Below are positions 1-7,260 of a stretch of DNA of 9,244 bases, piece after piece. The stretch spans positions 1 through 9,244 of the forward strand of contig JAFXOC010000613.1 of NCBI GenBank assembly GCA_017529085.1, written 5' to 3'. The first letter of the stretch is position 1. The number at the start of each line of letters is the position of its first letter. A model generated the notes under the pieces. That model was not told the origin of the DNA. It saw nothing but the letters and a program-made list of their open reading frames with translations, and made no database searches. Position numbers and translations under genes: made by a program. This DNA comes from Selenomonadaceae bacterium. Lineage in GTDB: Bacteria > Bacillota > Negativicutes > Selenomonadales > Selenomonadaceae.

Positions 1-5
1 ATTAC

Positions 6-34
6 TTTCAAAAATACATGTTTTATGGTAGAAT
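6..34 (+). promoter_or_regulatory. Possible extended -10 promoter upstream of the prepilin peptidase gene
   Basis: TGGTAGAAT at 26-34 reads as an extended -10 (TG-n-TAGAAT). A weak -35, TTTCAA, lies at 6-11 with a 17-nt spacer and matches only three of six consensus bases. Transcription would start near position 41 and leave a leader of about 75 nt. The surrounding DNA is very AT-rich, so a chance match is possible. Confidence 0.35.
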
Positions 35-116
35 TTTTCAGTAAAACGGAATATGATAAAAAAACTTTATACAAAAAATTTATTTAACAAAATTTTCAAA
101 ATCGAGGTGTATACCA

Positions 117-767
117 ATGAGTGACTATGTATTTGCGGGAATTTTTGCCATAGTATACGGTTTTTTTATGGCATTTTTAGGCGAAAAAATTATTGATTAT
201 TTACTCCTTCGCAGTCGTTACGATTTAACCTTTCCCGACGACATATACATCAGGGGCAAAAACCGCAAACCCTTTTTATTTACATTAAGCGCTGTTTCAT
301 CTTTTTTTATGATACTTATGCTCGAACCGCTGCCGTTAGTATTCGCATTAATTTTCACGTCATGCTTAATAATCGTCACCCGCACGGACATGGAGCAGTA
401 CATGATTTTCGATTTAACCCTCCTCCCCTACTTTGTCTTGGCTTTCCCCGCGATATTTTTTCTCAACCTACCGCTGAAAGACCATCTTCTAACAGCGCTC
501 GCTCTGTTTTTAATAATGCTCTTCTTCGCCGTAATCTCAAGAGGCGGCATAGGCGGCGGCGATGTAAAACTTCTCGCTTTAATCGGGCTTTGGCTCGGTC
601 CCGACTTAGCCCTTTTAACTTTCGCCGCAGGAGCCGTTTTCGGCGGAGTCTTTTCCATAATCCTGCTTCTCACCAAACGCCGCGAAAAGGGCGGATATTT
701 TGCTTACGGTCCGTTTTTTACTCTCTCTGCTCTCGTTATTTTGGCTATCGTGGGGTTTCAAGGGTAA
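117..767 (+). CDS. Type IV prepilin peptidase (A24 family aspartic protease), minimal form
   Basis: This is a 216-residue integral membrane protein with several hydrophobic segments throughout. Family A24 enzymes cleave the leader of type IV prepilins or pseudopilins at the cytoplasmic face of the membrane. Both catalytic aspartates are visible: D91 in the TRTDMEQYMIFD stretch, and D149 closing the GGIGGGD motif (143-149), followed by KLLALIGLWLG. The AYGPF stretch near 197-201 matches the family's C-terminal GPF signature. The protein lacks the N-terminal cysteine zinc motif and the extended methyltransferase region of full-length PilD/ComC enzymes, so it is probably a peptidase-only version. 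The ATG at 117 is supported by GAGGTG at 105-110. No pilin or secretion genes lie in view, so its substrates are unknown. A preflagellin-peptidase-like or TadV-type role is possible. Confidence 0.88.
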   Translation: MSDYVFAGIFAIVYGFFMAFLGEKIIDYLLLRSRYDLTFPDDIYIRGKNRKPFLFTLSAVSSFFMILMLEPLPLVFALIFTSCLIIVTRTDMEQYMIFDLTLLPYFVLAFPAIFFLNLPLKDHLLTALALFLIMLFFAVISRGGIGGGDVKLLALIGLWLGPDLALLTFAAGAVFGGVFSIILLLTKRREKGGYFAYGPFFTLSALVILAIVGFQG

Positions 768-795
768 AAAAATTTACGCAAAAATAAAAAAAGTA

Positions 796-825
796 CTGGA
801 AATTTTTTTTATTATGGTGTATAAT
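796..825 (+). promoter_or_regulatory. Probable promoter of the tRNA-Val gene
   Basis: A perfect -10 TATAAT lies at 820-825, preceded directly by TG. A weak -35-like CTGGAA at 796-801 is 18 nt upstream. The predicted start near 832 would leave a leader of only about nine nucleotides before the mature tRNA at 841, as is usual for tRNA genes. The -10 is convincing and the -35 is weak. Confidence 0.6.
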
Positions 826-840
826 CACATTTGTTTGAAG

Positions 841-916
841 GCTCACTTAGCTCAGTTGGTAGAGCATCTCCGTCACATGGAGGGGGTCGGGGGTTCGAGT
901 CCCTCAGTGAGCACCA
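841..916 (+). tRNA. tRNA-Val (anticodon CAC), CCA encoded
   Basis: A full cloverleaf can be drawn by eye. The acceptor stem pairs GCTCACT (841-847) with AGTGAGC (906-912), followed by discriminator A913 and encoded CCA (914-916). The D stem is GCTC/GAGC (850-853/862-865). The anticodon stem is TCTCC/GGAGG (867-871/879-883) around the loop GTCACAT, putting anticodon CAC at 874-876. The T arm is GGGGG-TTCGAGT-CCCTC (889-905) with one G-U pair. A35, C36 and A73 are the expected valine identity bases, so it should read GUG codons. Position 32 is G, where a pyrimidine is usual. The gene has its own promoter and terminator. Confidence 0.96.
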
Positions 917-939
917 TTTTTTGATGTTTTGAATTTGCG

Positions 940-968
940 GCGATATATGAAAATATATCGCTTTTTTT
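940..968 (+). terminator. Rho-independent terminator of the tRNA-Val transcript
   Basis: A perfect 9-bp stem GCGATATAT/ATATATCGC (940-948/953-961) closes a GAAA tetraloop and is followed by seven T residues (962-968). It lies 24 nt after the tRNA CCA end. The next gene starts only 40 nt downstream with no clear promoter of its own, so leaky read-through could supply its transcript. Confidence 0.85.
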
Positions 969-1007
969 ATAAAAATTTTGCTGTTTGTTAAACCGGGAGG
1001 AATTTGT

Positions 1008-1424
1008 GTGCTGACTGAAGAGTTTAAAGAAAAAGTGCGGGATCACATTATAGAAAAATCCGAGGCGGTAAAAAATCTCGGTATTGTCATGGACTTTTGC
1101 GGAGAAGGTAGAGTTGTACTAGGTCTTCCGATTTTACCGCATACAACAAACGGTTATCAGATCTGTCACGGCGGCACATATATGATGCTCGCGGATTCTG
1201 CGATGGGCGCCGTATGCTTTGCTTTAAACAAAAAGGTTGTGACGCTTGAGGCGAATATCAGCTACTTAAAGAGCGCGCCTATAGGAACCAGGCTTAGAGC
1301 TGTGGCTTCGGCGCTTCATAACGGCTCTAGAACCTTATCTTGCACCTGTGATATTTTTGATGACGACAATCATCTTTGCGCTCAAGCCAGAGGCACCTTC
1401 TTTGTAGTGGGTCATATCGAGTAA
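1008..1424 (+). CDS. PaaI-type hotdog-fold acyl-CoA thioesterase
   Basis: This is a 138-residue cytosolic single hotdog domain, a normal length for PaaI/YbgC-like thioesterases, which hydrolyse acyl-CoA thioesters as oligomers. The active-site stretch is clear: N48, then CHGG with H54-G55-G56 at the start of the long central helix (MMLADSAMG), with D63 as the likely acidic residue. Strands typical of the fold follow (EANISYLKSAP, 81-91; then the GSRTLSCTCDIFD region and ARGTFFVV). The start chosen is GTG at 1008, because GGGAGG at 995-1000 lies exactly 7 nt upstream. An in-frame TTG at 978 would leave this ribosome site inside the gene. The substrate cannot be predicted: aromatic-CoA, fatty acyl-CoA and housekeeping roles are all open. 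It stands between two terminators as a single gene. Confidence 0.85.
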   Translation: MLTEEFKEKVRDHIIEKSEAVKNLGIVMDFCGEGRVVLGLPILPHTTNGYQICHGGTYMMLADSAMGAVCFALNKKVVTLEANISYLKSAPIGTRLRAVASALHNGSRTLSCTCDIFDDDNHLCAQARGTFFVVGHIE

Positions 1425-1433
1425 AAATTCTCA

Positions 1434-1473
1434 AAAAAATCCTCAAAAAGTCATTGCTTCTTGAGGATTTTTT
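1434..1473. terminator. Bidirectional rho-independent terminator between convergent genes
   Basis: AAAAAATCCTCAA (1434-1446) and TTGAGGATTTTTT (1461-1473) form a perfect 13-bp inverted repeat around a 14-nt loop. The A-run on one side and T-run on the other give a U-tract in both directions. It can therefore end the thioesterase transcript from the left, 10 nt after its stop, and the glycan operon from the right, 33 nt after the last stop. Confidence 0.85.
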
Positions 1474-1505
1474 AACTCCATATATCAAGCCCATACTTGC
1501 TGATT

Positions 1506-2453
1506 TCACGACATCTTCTCTATATTTCTTGCAAAATACCTGCCAATACCGGCAATAAATTTCAAAGTATCGCCTTTCATATCATCCGGAAACGACGTAA
1601 GCGCAGGTCCCGTTTCAAAGTTCAGCGTTCCCCTATACCCTATATTCTTCAGTCCTCGCATAAATCCTTCCCAATCGGTAGCGGATTTATTCTCCCTGGT
1701 TTTGGTAAATGCAAAAGGAATCTGATGTAAATCCCGCCATCCGTCATTATCATGTATATGCAAAACCTTTAACCTGCTCTCCAGAGTCGTGATAAACTGC
1801 TCAAAATCCAGATGCACAAGGTTTGCATGGCCTGTATCAAAGCAAAAACCTAAAACTTCCGCTCCATACTTGTCGTTCATTGCGTCAATCCTACTCGCAG
1901 CTTTTACTGCGTCGCAACAAGGACCCTCTACCGCCCTGCCTCCGATGCCGTCGTAGAGGTTTTCGATGCACATGGTAATATTCAATGACTTAGCCAACGG
2001 CGCAAGTTCTTCCAAAAACGCTTGAGTCGCTTCCCATTCTTTTTCTTCAGAACCTAGGTAATACGCCAATTTAAACCCGTGAATAACGATGTATTTGCAG
2101 TCTAAGAAACTGCATAAACGCATACTCTTCGGCGCTACGATTTTTTGCAAGTACTCGTTAAGCTGCCGACTTCCTTTTGGCACATACATGGGGTACGGCA
2201 TGTGCATCTGCCATACGTCTATCCCTACCTGCTCCAACGCCTCCTTATGCGGCGTGAAAAAAGCTTCCAACTCCTCAACTGTCTTTTCAAAGAAACGATT
2301 AATGCTGAAGCTATAAATATCCTTATTCTTCAGATACCTATGAAGACTAAAATCCACCGCGTCAAAACCCGCTTCCTTAAGCATTTTCGCGCCTTCGATA
2401 GGGCAATCGTCGTTAAGCGCGTTCTGCGTCTGTACCCCAATCCCTAGCTTCAT
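1506..2453 (-). CDS. Sugar phosphate isomerase/epimerase, xylose isomerase-like TIM barrel
   Basis: The product is 315 residues, a full-length cytosolic TIM barrel of the AP-endonuclease-2 / IolE / tagatose-3-epimerase type. Members bind a divalent metal and isomerise or epimerise sugars and polyols, sometimes phosphorylated. The expected metal and catalytic residues are present: E164 (CIENL), D206 and H209 (FDTGH), H232/H234 (LHIHDND) and E280 (NFETG). H84 and H125 may also face the pocket. I chose ATG 2453 rather than an in-frame ATG at 2534, because GGAGGA lies just upstream and the extra 27 residues show no family similarity. The gene overlaps the end of its upstream neighbour by 41 nt. 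That neighbour is a diverged paralogue, so this copy is probably the catalytically competent one. It is the last gene of the leftward operon, and its substrate is unknown. Confidence 0.85.
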   Translation of the reverse strand: MKLGIGVQTQNALNDDCPIEGAKMLKEAGFDAVDFSLHRYLKNKDIYSFSINRFFEKTVEELEAFFTPHKEALEQVGIDVWQMHMPYPMYVPKGSRQLNEYLQKIVAPKSMRLCSFLDCKYIVIHGFKLAYYLGSEEKEWEATQAFLEELAPLAKSLNITMCIENLYDGIGGRAVEGPCCDAVKAASRIDAMNDKYGAEVLGFCFDTGHANLVHLDFEQFITTLESRLKVLHIHDNDGWRDLHQIPFAFTKTRENKSATDWEGFMRGLKNIGYRGTLNFETGPALTSFPDDMKGDTLKFIAGIGRYFARNIEKMS

Positions 2454-3738
2454 TTTCTTCCTCCATGTCCTCAATCCGTTCAAAGTGGAAACTCGGCATA
2501 TACTCGTCGTTAAAAAATCCGATGGGATTTTCAATCCCCATATCTCTCAACTGGCTTTCAATCTCCCGATAATACATATTGCAAATTAGAACCGCGCAAT
2601 CCTTCGGGAGATTTTTTAGTTCTTCGGGAGACTTTACCTGTAGAGAGCAAAATTCCGTTCCCCATTTATCCTTATTGTTATCGCAGGTAAAAAGCGGCGG
2701 ATATTTTTCGCCGTAACACTTCATATAAGCGCGACACATATTTCCGGCGCCGAACAAGACTCTTTTTTCATAACGCTTTAACATATTTTCCATGTCAATT
2801 TGCCACGCGAAAAAATCGCCGATTTCTCGCGCGTATTTTATGAGAGCGGGTTTTAACATTGGCGACGTTATAGAAGCGGTTCCGGCAAAATTCATTATAG
2901 TAAGCCCATCGTAGGAAATTTCTCTTAACCCGCGTATGATATTTAGCCAATCAGTACGCGGACGATTGCCGCTTACAGCCGTAAAAGGCAATATAGCGGT
3001 GTCTCCCGTTCCGTCAGAGTCGCGAAGCGTCACAGCCTTAATGCGACTGCCAAGCATAACGGCAACGTCTCGCATATTCTGTCCCAAAAAGCTGCACGTT
3101 CCAATATCCAGATGAAAGCCGAAACACTCAAATCCCGCAGCGTTGTTTAAATCGTCCACCCATTTTTTCGCTTCATGCGGGTCTGAGCATAAACCTCGGA
3201 CAATTCCGCCGTTGTTTATGCGGTATTGACTTTCCAATAGTATGGTTACGCCGTATTGTTTCGCTATACCCGCCAAAGACAAATAATATTCTTTGCCCGC
3301 TTCCCAAACATCACGTTCGCCGATACCAACCGCTAAAGGTCGCATTATGACATATCGCGCTCCAGCCTTGCCGCATTCCGCGACACACTCTTTAAGCAGA
3401 CTACGCATAGAGTCGAAAAAATCGTCTTTATCCTCTTTTTCTCCCAACTTCGGCGGCAGAAAATTCGCGTAAGCTATGGGAATGTTAAAATTTTTCCCTT
3501 TTATGACAGAAACGTAATTTGGAAGAATTCCCCGTAATTGTTCGGGATTATCCATTATCCAATGGCGATAAGATCTATCCCTTTTTTTCTTTCGCCAACC
3601 TACGACATGATAAGCGTGAAACCCCGCGATACCGCCGATATCTAAGGCGATACTGTCAAAACTGCGTCTAACGTCGTTAAGTCCCTGATTGGGAAACTTC
3701 CACGACACAATCCCCCAAGGGGCGCATACCAATTCCAT
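2413..3738 (-). CDS. Degenerate TIM-barrel isomerase-like protein fused to a C-terminal Rossmann-like domain
   Basis: The product is 441 residues. Residues 1 to about 320 are a xylose-isomerase-like TIM barrel clearly related to the downstream protein: shared ILPF or IPFAF stretch, TDW, RGL, and a matching NF strand. E169 (LLES) and D211 (LDIG) keep two ligand positions. However, the DTGH histidine is T214, the LHIHDND histidines are T237 and R239, and the NFETG glutamate is A285. Classical metal-dependent catalysis is therefore doubtful. Residues 325-412 form a Rossmann-like domain (VLFGAGNMCRAYM, then CDNNKDKWG, then a SPEEL/ILICN-type pattern), also found in two other proteins of the operon. 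The start ATG 3738 overlaps the upstream TGA by one base (TGATG), suggesting coupled translation. The acidic C-terminal tail is encoded where the next gene's ribosome site and start lie. Confidence 0.75.
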   Translation of the reverse strand: MELVCAPWGIVSWKFPNQGLNDVRRSFDSIALDIGGIAGFHAYHVVGWRKKKRDRSYRHWIMDNPEQLRGILPNYVSVIKGKNFNIPIAYANFLPPKLGEKEDKDDFFDSMRSLLKECVAECGKAGARYVIMRPLAVGIGERDVWEAGKEYYLSLAGIAKQYGVTILLESQYRINNGGIVRGLCSDPHEAKKWVDDLNNAAGFECFGFHLDIGTCSFLGQNMRDVAVMLGSRIKAVTLRDSDGTGDTAILPFTAVSGNRPRTDWLNIIRGLREISYDGLTIMNFAGTASITSPMLKPALIKYAREIGDFFAWQIDMENMLKRYEKRVLFGAGNMCRAYMKCYGEKYPPLFTCDNNKDKWGTEFCSLQVKSPEELKNLPKDCAVLICNMYYREIESQLRDMGIENPIGFFNDEYMPSFHFERIEDMEEENEARDWGTDAERA

Positions 3739-5960
3739 CAAATCAGCCTTTCTTCTATCAATTTTTTTAATTTTGTAGACGACGTAGTTTCGGTATAAGG
3801 GAAGAACACCATTTCAGCGCCGCGTTCCCTCAACCATTGTTGTTTTGCAATCCACACAGGATCGTTTTCATAATCGCTGCCTGAAAACTGTACATCGAAA
3901 TGATAAAGTTTCCAAGCCATATCCGTATCGGGACTTTCAATCGGAATCTCATGCGCCTCGTCCACAAACTTACAAGAACGCACCATATCCAGCCGCTCGT
4001 TAAACGGCACAAAAGGCTCAACCTTCTTATACTCTCTCACTTGTCTATCGGAGACAACCCCAACGATAAGATAATCGCAATGTTCCTTTGCGCGACGAAG
4101 AATGTTTAGATGCCCAATATGGAAGAGATCGAATACACCGGCAACGTAACCGATGTGATAGGGTTTATTTATAACGACTGATGAAGTTGCAACGGGTAAG
4201 CGTGGAACGGAATAAGATTTACCCGGATCAAATATACCGTAGTCCTCTACCCCCATATCTTCAAGCTGCTCCATAATTGATTGAAATTGTTTAATACAAA
4301 TCAGAACTTTATATTCACCCGACCGCAACTTCTTCAATATCTCCGGCGATTGAACAGACACACCGTTAATTTCCTGTCCCCAGGCATCGGCATTATTATC
4401 CACTATGGCGTAAACAGAATAACGAACGCGATAAAGCTTCATAAACTCACGCGCATATTTGCCGCTGCCAAAGAGAATTAATTTTTTTCCATCAAGACCA
4501 TTAAATATGTCTAAGAAAAGACGGCGATAATCTCTGGCAGGATAATTTAAGCGTTTCCGATTGGCTACCACCAGCGCATCATTACGCCGAATCTTTTTAT
4601 GGTATTCAAATAGTGGATTTTCTTTCCTGAGCGTCCGCAAAAAAGACCACTCCATTTCCAGCCACGTACGTTTTGTTTCCAGCAACCCATATCTGGCGTA
4701 CAAATTGTCCCTGGGCAGTACGTTTTCAAGTTCCGGCACACTAGCATAAAAAGAGGCAATCATCCTTGATATAATCAGACCTACAGGACAATTTTCCCTT
4801 GAAAACTCTTGGTCAAAGAAAACAAATGTATCATCTTTAAAAAAGCTGTTCAAAGGCACCATATCCAGGAACCCTATGTCAAACAGCTCCGTCTCACCCG
4901 TATTGTCATTGGCATCCGTAAATTTTCCGAAATGAACTGGTGAAGATGCAAGAATTATTTCCCTGAAATTATCCATCGCTTCCAGGATTTTTTCTTTATC
5001 TTTACGCAACAATTCTCTTAGGTATATTTGCCCTATTGGTTCATCAATATACGGCATTACATAACGACCATTTTTCAGCCTTCCATCTACTACAGGCACG
5101 CCGACCCTTCGCAGTATTTCCATATTTTCAGCCAACTGCCTAATTCGTTCCTCTCCTTCAAGATAAGCTGCTTCTTTAGTAACAATACCATTTTCATGTA
5201 TTATTGTCAACATAGCGTTATCAATCCCACGCTCCAGAGACGAGGTAACATAAAGGGCATCGGCAAAATTCCCATCCTCAACGCATTCTATAAGGTAAGC
5301 ATTAGACATGGCGTGAAACATACCATTATCAATTAATGATTGATACAAATATTCTTCTTCCATAAATACTGTAAGAGGATAATTATAACTGGGAATAAGT
5401 CGATTAGCCAAGTTCTCCTTAGGCAATTGCCCTTCGGCAAACAGTAGTGTCGGCTCTTCCAGATTCGGCAAAACAGAGTAAAATTTGTGTTGCACCAAAC
5501 CGGCTTCCAAAAGTAGATCTTTTATTTCACTTTTCGAATACATGCGTCCTAAAAGTTTACCTGCATGACGATAATTTTCCACTCCTTCTAAAGTTGTATT
5601 GGTGTATGGATCACGGTCACCACAGAAATAACGAATTCCCAAGCGATTATTCATCCCAAGAAGCAGTTTCCCATTGGGAGCAAGCAACTTACGAATTTTC
5701 ATCAAAACATTCAATGGCTCATAAGACAGCTCAATCAAGCCAAGACATACAATGTAATCAAACTTTTCTTCAACAATCTCGGCTACTTCAAAATTCGACG
5801 CTAAAACCTGCATACGAAAGACGCGACGCAACATATCGGCTGCGGTTCCGTCTTCTCCCAAGAAAAGGACTTTACTCCCTTTTTTAAATGGATACCATCT
5901 GATGATTGCGGTCGGCAAATCTCCAATTATTTTCCTTGCTTCTATTTTGTCGTCTTTCAT
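3738..5960 (-). CDS. Four-domain fusion: SAM methyltransferase, kinase-like, Rossmann-like, cytidylyltransferase
   Basis: The product is 740 residues. Residues about 25-180 resemble a class I SAM methyltransferase: a degenerate glycine motif VLFLGEDGT at 31-39, FDYIVCLG at 67-74, and LLAPNGKLLLGMNNRLGIRY at 92-111. Residues about 195-440 look like an APH/WbdD-type kinase: candidate lysine K262, catalytic-loop pattern D366-x4-N371 (DMVPLN), and DQE at 383-385 as the metal motif. Residues 491-580 are a Rossmann-like domain (LILFGSGKYAREF, VDNNADAWG). Residues 602-740 are a TagD/Pcy-like nucleotidyltransferase with GVFDLFHIGH (608-617), a VSDRQVREYKK segment, an NERL stretch and TTSSTKL near 725-731. 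Likely roles are phosphorylation and CDP-activation, plus methylation, of a small glycan substituent; these are inferred. It starts by ATGA overlap with the upstream gene, with AGAGG just before it. Its N-terminal glycine motif is weak, so methyl transfer needs proof. Confidence 0.8.
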   Translation of the reverse strand: MKDDKIEARKIIGDLPTAIIRWYPFKKGSKVLFLGEDGTAADMLRRVFRMQVLASNFEVAEIVEEKFDYIVCLGLIELSYEPLNVLMKIRKLLAPNGKLLLGMNNRLGIRYFCGDRDPYTNTTLEGVENYRHAGKLLGRMYSKSEIKDLLLEAGLVQHKFYSVLPNLEEPTLLFAEGQLPKENLANRLIPSYNYPLTVFMEEEYLYQSLIDNGMFHAMSNAYLIECVEDGNFADALYVTSSLERGIDNAMLTIIHENGIVTKEAAYLEGEERIRQLAENMEILRRVGVPVVDGRLKNGRYVMPYIDEPIGQIYLRELLRKDKEKILEAMDNFREIILASSPVHFGKFTDANDNTGETELFDIGFLDMVPLNSFFKDDTFVFFDQEFSRENCPVGLIISRMIASFYASVPELENVLPRDNLYARYGLLETKRTWLEMEWSFLRTLRKENPLFEYHKKIRRNDALVVANRKRLNYPARDYRRLFLDIFNGLDGKKLILFGSGKYAREFMKLYRVRYSVYAIVDNNADAWGQEINGVSVQSPEILKKLRSGEYKVLICIKQFQSIMEQLEDMGVEDYGIFDPGKSYSVPRLPVATSSVVINKPYHIGYVAGVFDLFHIGHLNILRRAKEHCDYLIVGVVSDRQVREYKKVEPFVPFNERLDMVRSCKFVDEAHEIPIESPDTDMAWKLYHFDVQFSGSDYENDPVWIAKQQWLRERGAEMVFFPYTETTSSTKLKKLIEERLI

Positions 5961-7252
5961 AAGCCTCTAAGTTCCTTCACTCTTTTATTAAACAATGGTC
6001 TATATTTTTGCCTAAATAGCGCCAAAGCATTGTCAAAATCACTGAAATATTTGTAATCAGCTTCGTCAATGACAGCATTTTTCCATCGATCAACGTACAC
6101 TATTGGCAGAACATTATCTTTTATCTTCGTCACATGTTCACATGGCTGCAATATCAGACTATGGCGATTAATCTCTTCTTTAGTTGGTTTTAATGTTACC
6201 TTTACGCTTATTTCTGAGTTGAATTGCAATATATATGGCAAAATGGAAGCTAATACGCCCTGCGAAATCGCGTCATTATTTTTCAAATATATCAAAACAC
6301 TATCAAGAGAGTGCAACCGCTCAGCCAGTTTATCCGTACCTACGACGTAAGGTACGATCCGTTTCTCAGCTTTACCTGTTATACCATTAATAAAATCCTC
6401 CCATGCATTCAACAATGTCTGCGCGGTACCATACTTACATTTAGCCAAGCAGCCGTATATTTCGGTATAAAAAGTCTTGGTTATACTCTGATAAAAAATC
6501 TCTATTTGCTCCTCCGGTAGATATCTTGAAAAAAAAGCGCATCGATTCCTATTGGCGTAATATTTCAGAAACATATTCCTTACACTTGCTCCCGACATAT
6601 CATGTAAGGCTTTTGCCCTGCCATTGACCACTACTTTATATCCGGCTCTGCGACACTTTGTGCACCATTCTATATCATCCCAATAGATGAAGTTTTCCTC
6701 TCTAAAACCGCCAAACACCTTCACAGCTTCACCACGAGCCATCAAACAACAACTTGCCACATAGTCACATTCCAGTACCACATCTCCCTTCAAGTCTTTA
6801 CTACCTCCAAAAACACCGCCCCAATGAAAGTTTTCGTAATCGATTCTTCCACCAAAATCCTGTATCTTATCCGGTTCAATCCAATATGCTGTCTTGGCAC
6901 CACAGATGCCTACATCATGATGATTTTCCATATATTCGTACAGTTCTGCCACCACATTTTCTTCCATAAAAGCATCATTATCCAGAAGCATAAAATACTT
7001 ATAACCTCTTGCAATAGCTTCTCTAATTCCGCGACCAAATCCACCGGAACCCCCAAGATTTTCCTTATTTTCCAGTATGGTCACAGCTTCACCATAAGTC
7101 TCCCTGAGTCTTGACACAGATTCATCAGTAGACGCATTGTCCACCACATAAATATCAAAATTTCGACAATTTTGTTTAAGTATATGCTTAACACACTTTA
7201 CTACCATTGCAGCCTTATTGAAGTTACAAACAAAAATCCCAATTTCCCTCAT
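5957..7252 (-). CDS. Family 2 glycosyltransferase (GT-A fold, rhamnosyl/galactofuranosyl-transferase-like)
   Basis: The product is 431 residues from ATG 7252. The N-terminal GT-A domain (about 1-245) is canonical: IGIFVCNFNK start, VVDNASTD (37-43) for nucleotide binding, GG-GG-GRG helix after ENLGG, metal-binding DND at 91-93, WDDIEW at 191-196 carrying the likely base, and H217 (LHDMSG). This order matches the GlfT/rhamnosyltransferase branch of GT2, which adds sugars from nucleotide donors to cell-surface glycans at the cytoplasmic face. The C-terminal 180 residues are unfamiliar and have no membrane segment. The start is uncertain: ATG 7264 overlaps the upstream TGA as ATGA, but AGGAGG then sits only about one base away, whereas ATG 7252 has it 13 nt upstream. 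An ATG at 7288 has no ribosome site. Confidence 0.88.
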   Translation of the reverse strand: MREIGIFVCNFNKAAMVVKCVKHILKQNCRNFDIYVVDNASTDESVSRLRETYGEAVTILENKENLGGSGGFGRGIREAIARGYKYFMLLDNDAFMEENVVAELYEYMENHHDVGICGAKTAYWIEPDKIQDFGGRIDYENFHWGGVFGGSKDLKGDVVLECDYVASCCLMARGEAVKVFGGFREENFIYWDDIEWCTKCRRAGYKVVVNGRAKALHDMSGASVRNMFLKYYANRNRCAFFSRYLPEEQIEIFYQSITKTFYTEIYGCLAKCKYGTAQTLLNAWEDFINGITGKAEKRIVPYVVGTDKLAERLHSLDSVLIYLKNNDAISQGVLASILPYILQFNSEISVKVTLKPTKEEINRHSLILQPCEHVTKIKDNVLPIVYVDRWKNAVIDEADYKYFSDFDNALALFRQKYRPLFNKRVKELRGL

Positions 7253-7260
7253 ATTCGCAC

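Noticed and set aside
889..916. tRNA 3' end as an integration site for a genomic island
   Set aside because: No second copy of the T-arm/acceptor sequence is visible downstream in the window and there is no integrase gene.
700..924. Forward open frame running from inside the prepilin peptidase gene through the tRNA
   Set aside because: It crosses a complete tRNA and uses a different frame from the clear peptidase gene; no ribosome site and no family pattern.
978..1007. Longer thioesterase with a TTG start at 978
   Set aside because: The GGGAGG ribosome site would fall inside it, and the extra ten residues are not part of the hotdog fold.
2454..2534. Upstream in-frame ATG extending the 315-residue isomerase by 27 residues
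   Set aside because: It would lengthen the overlap with the preceding gene, lacks a ribosome site, and the added residues show no barrel similarity; GGAGGA marks the ATG at 2453.
5447..5887. 146-codon forward frame antisense to the fusion gene
   Set aside because: It lies opposite a strongly supported coding region, has no ribosome site and its product is low-complexity in character.
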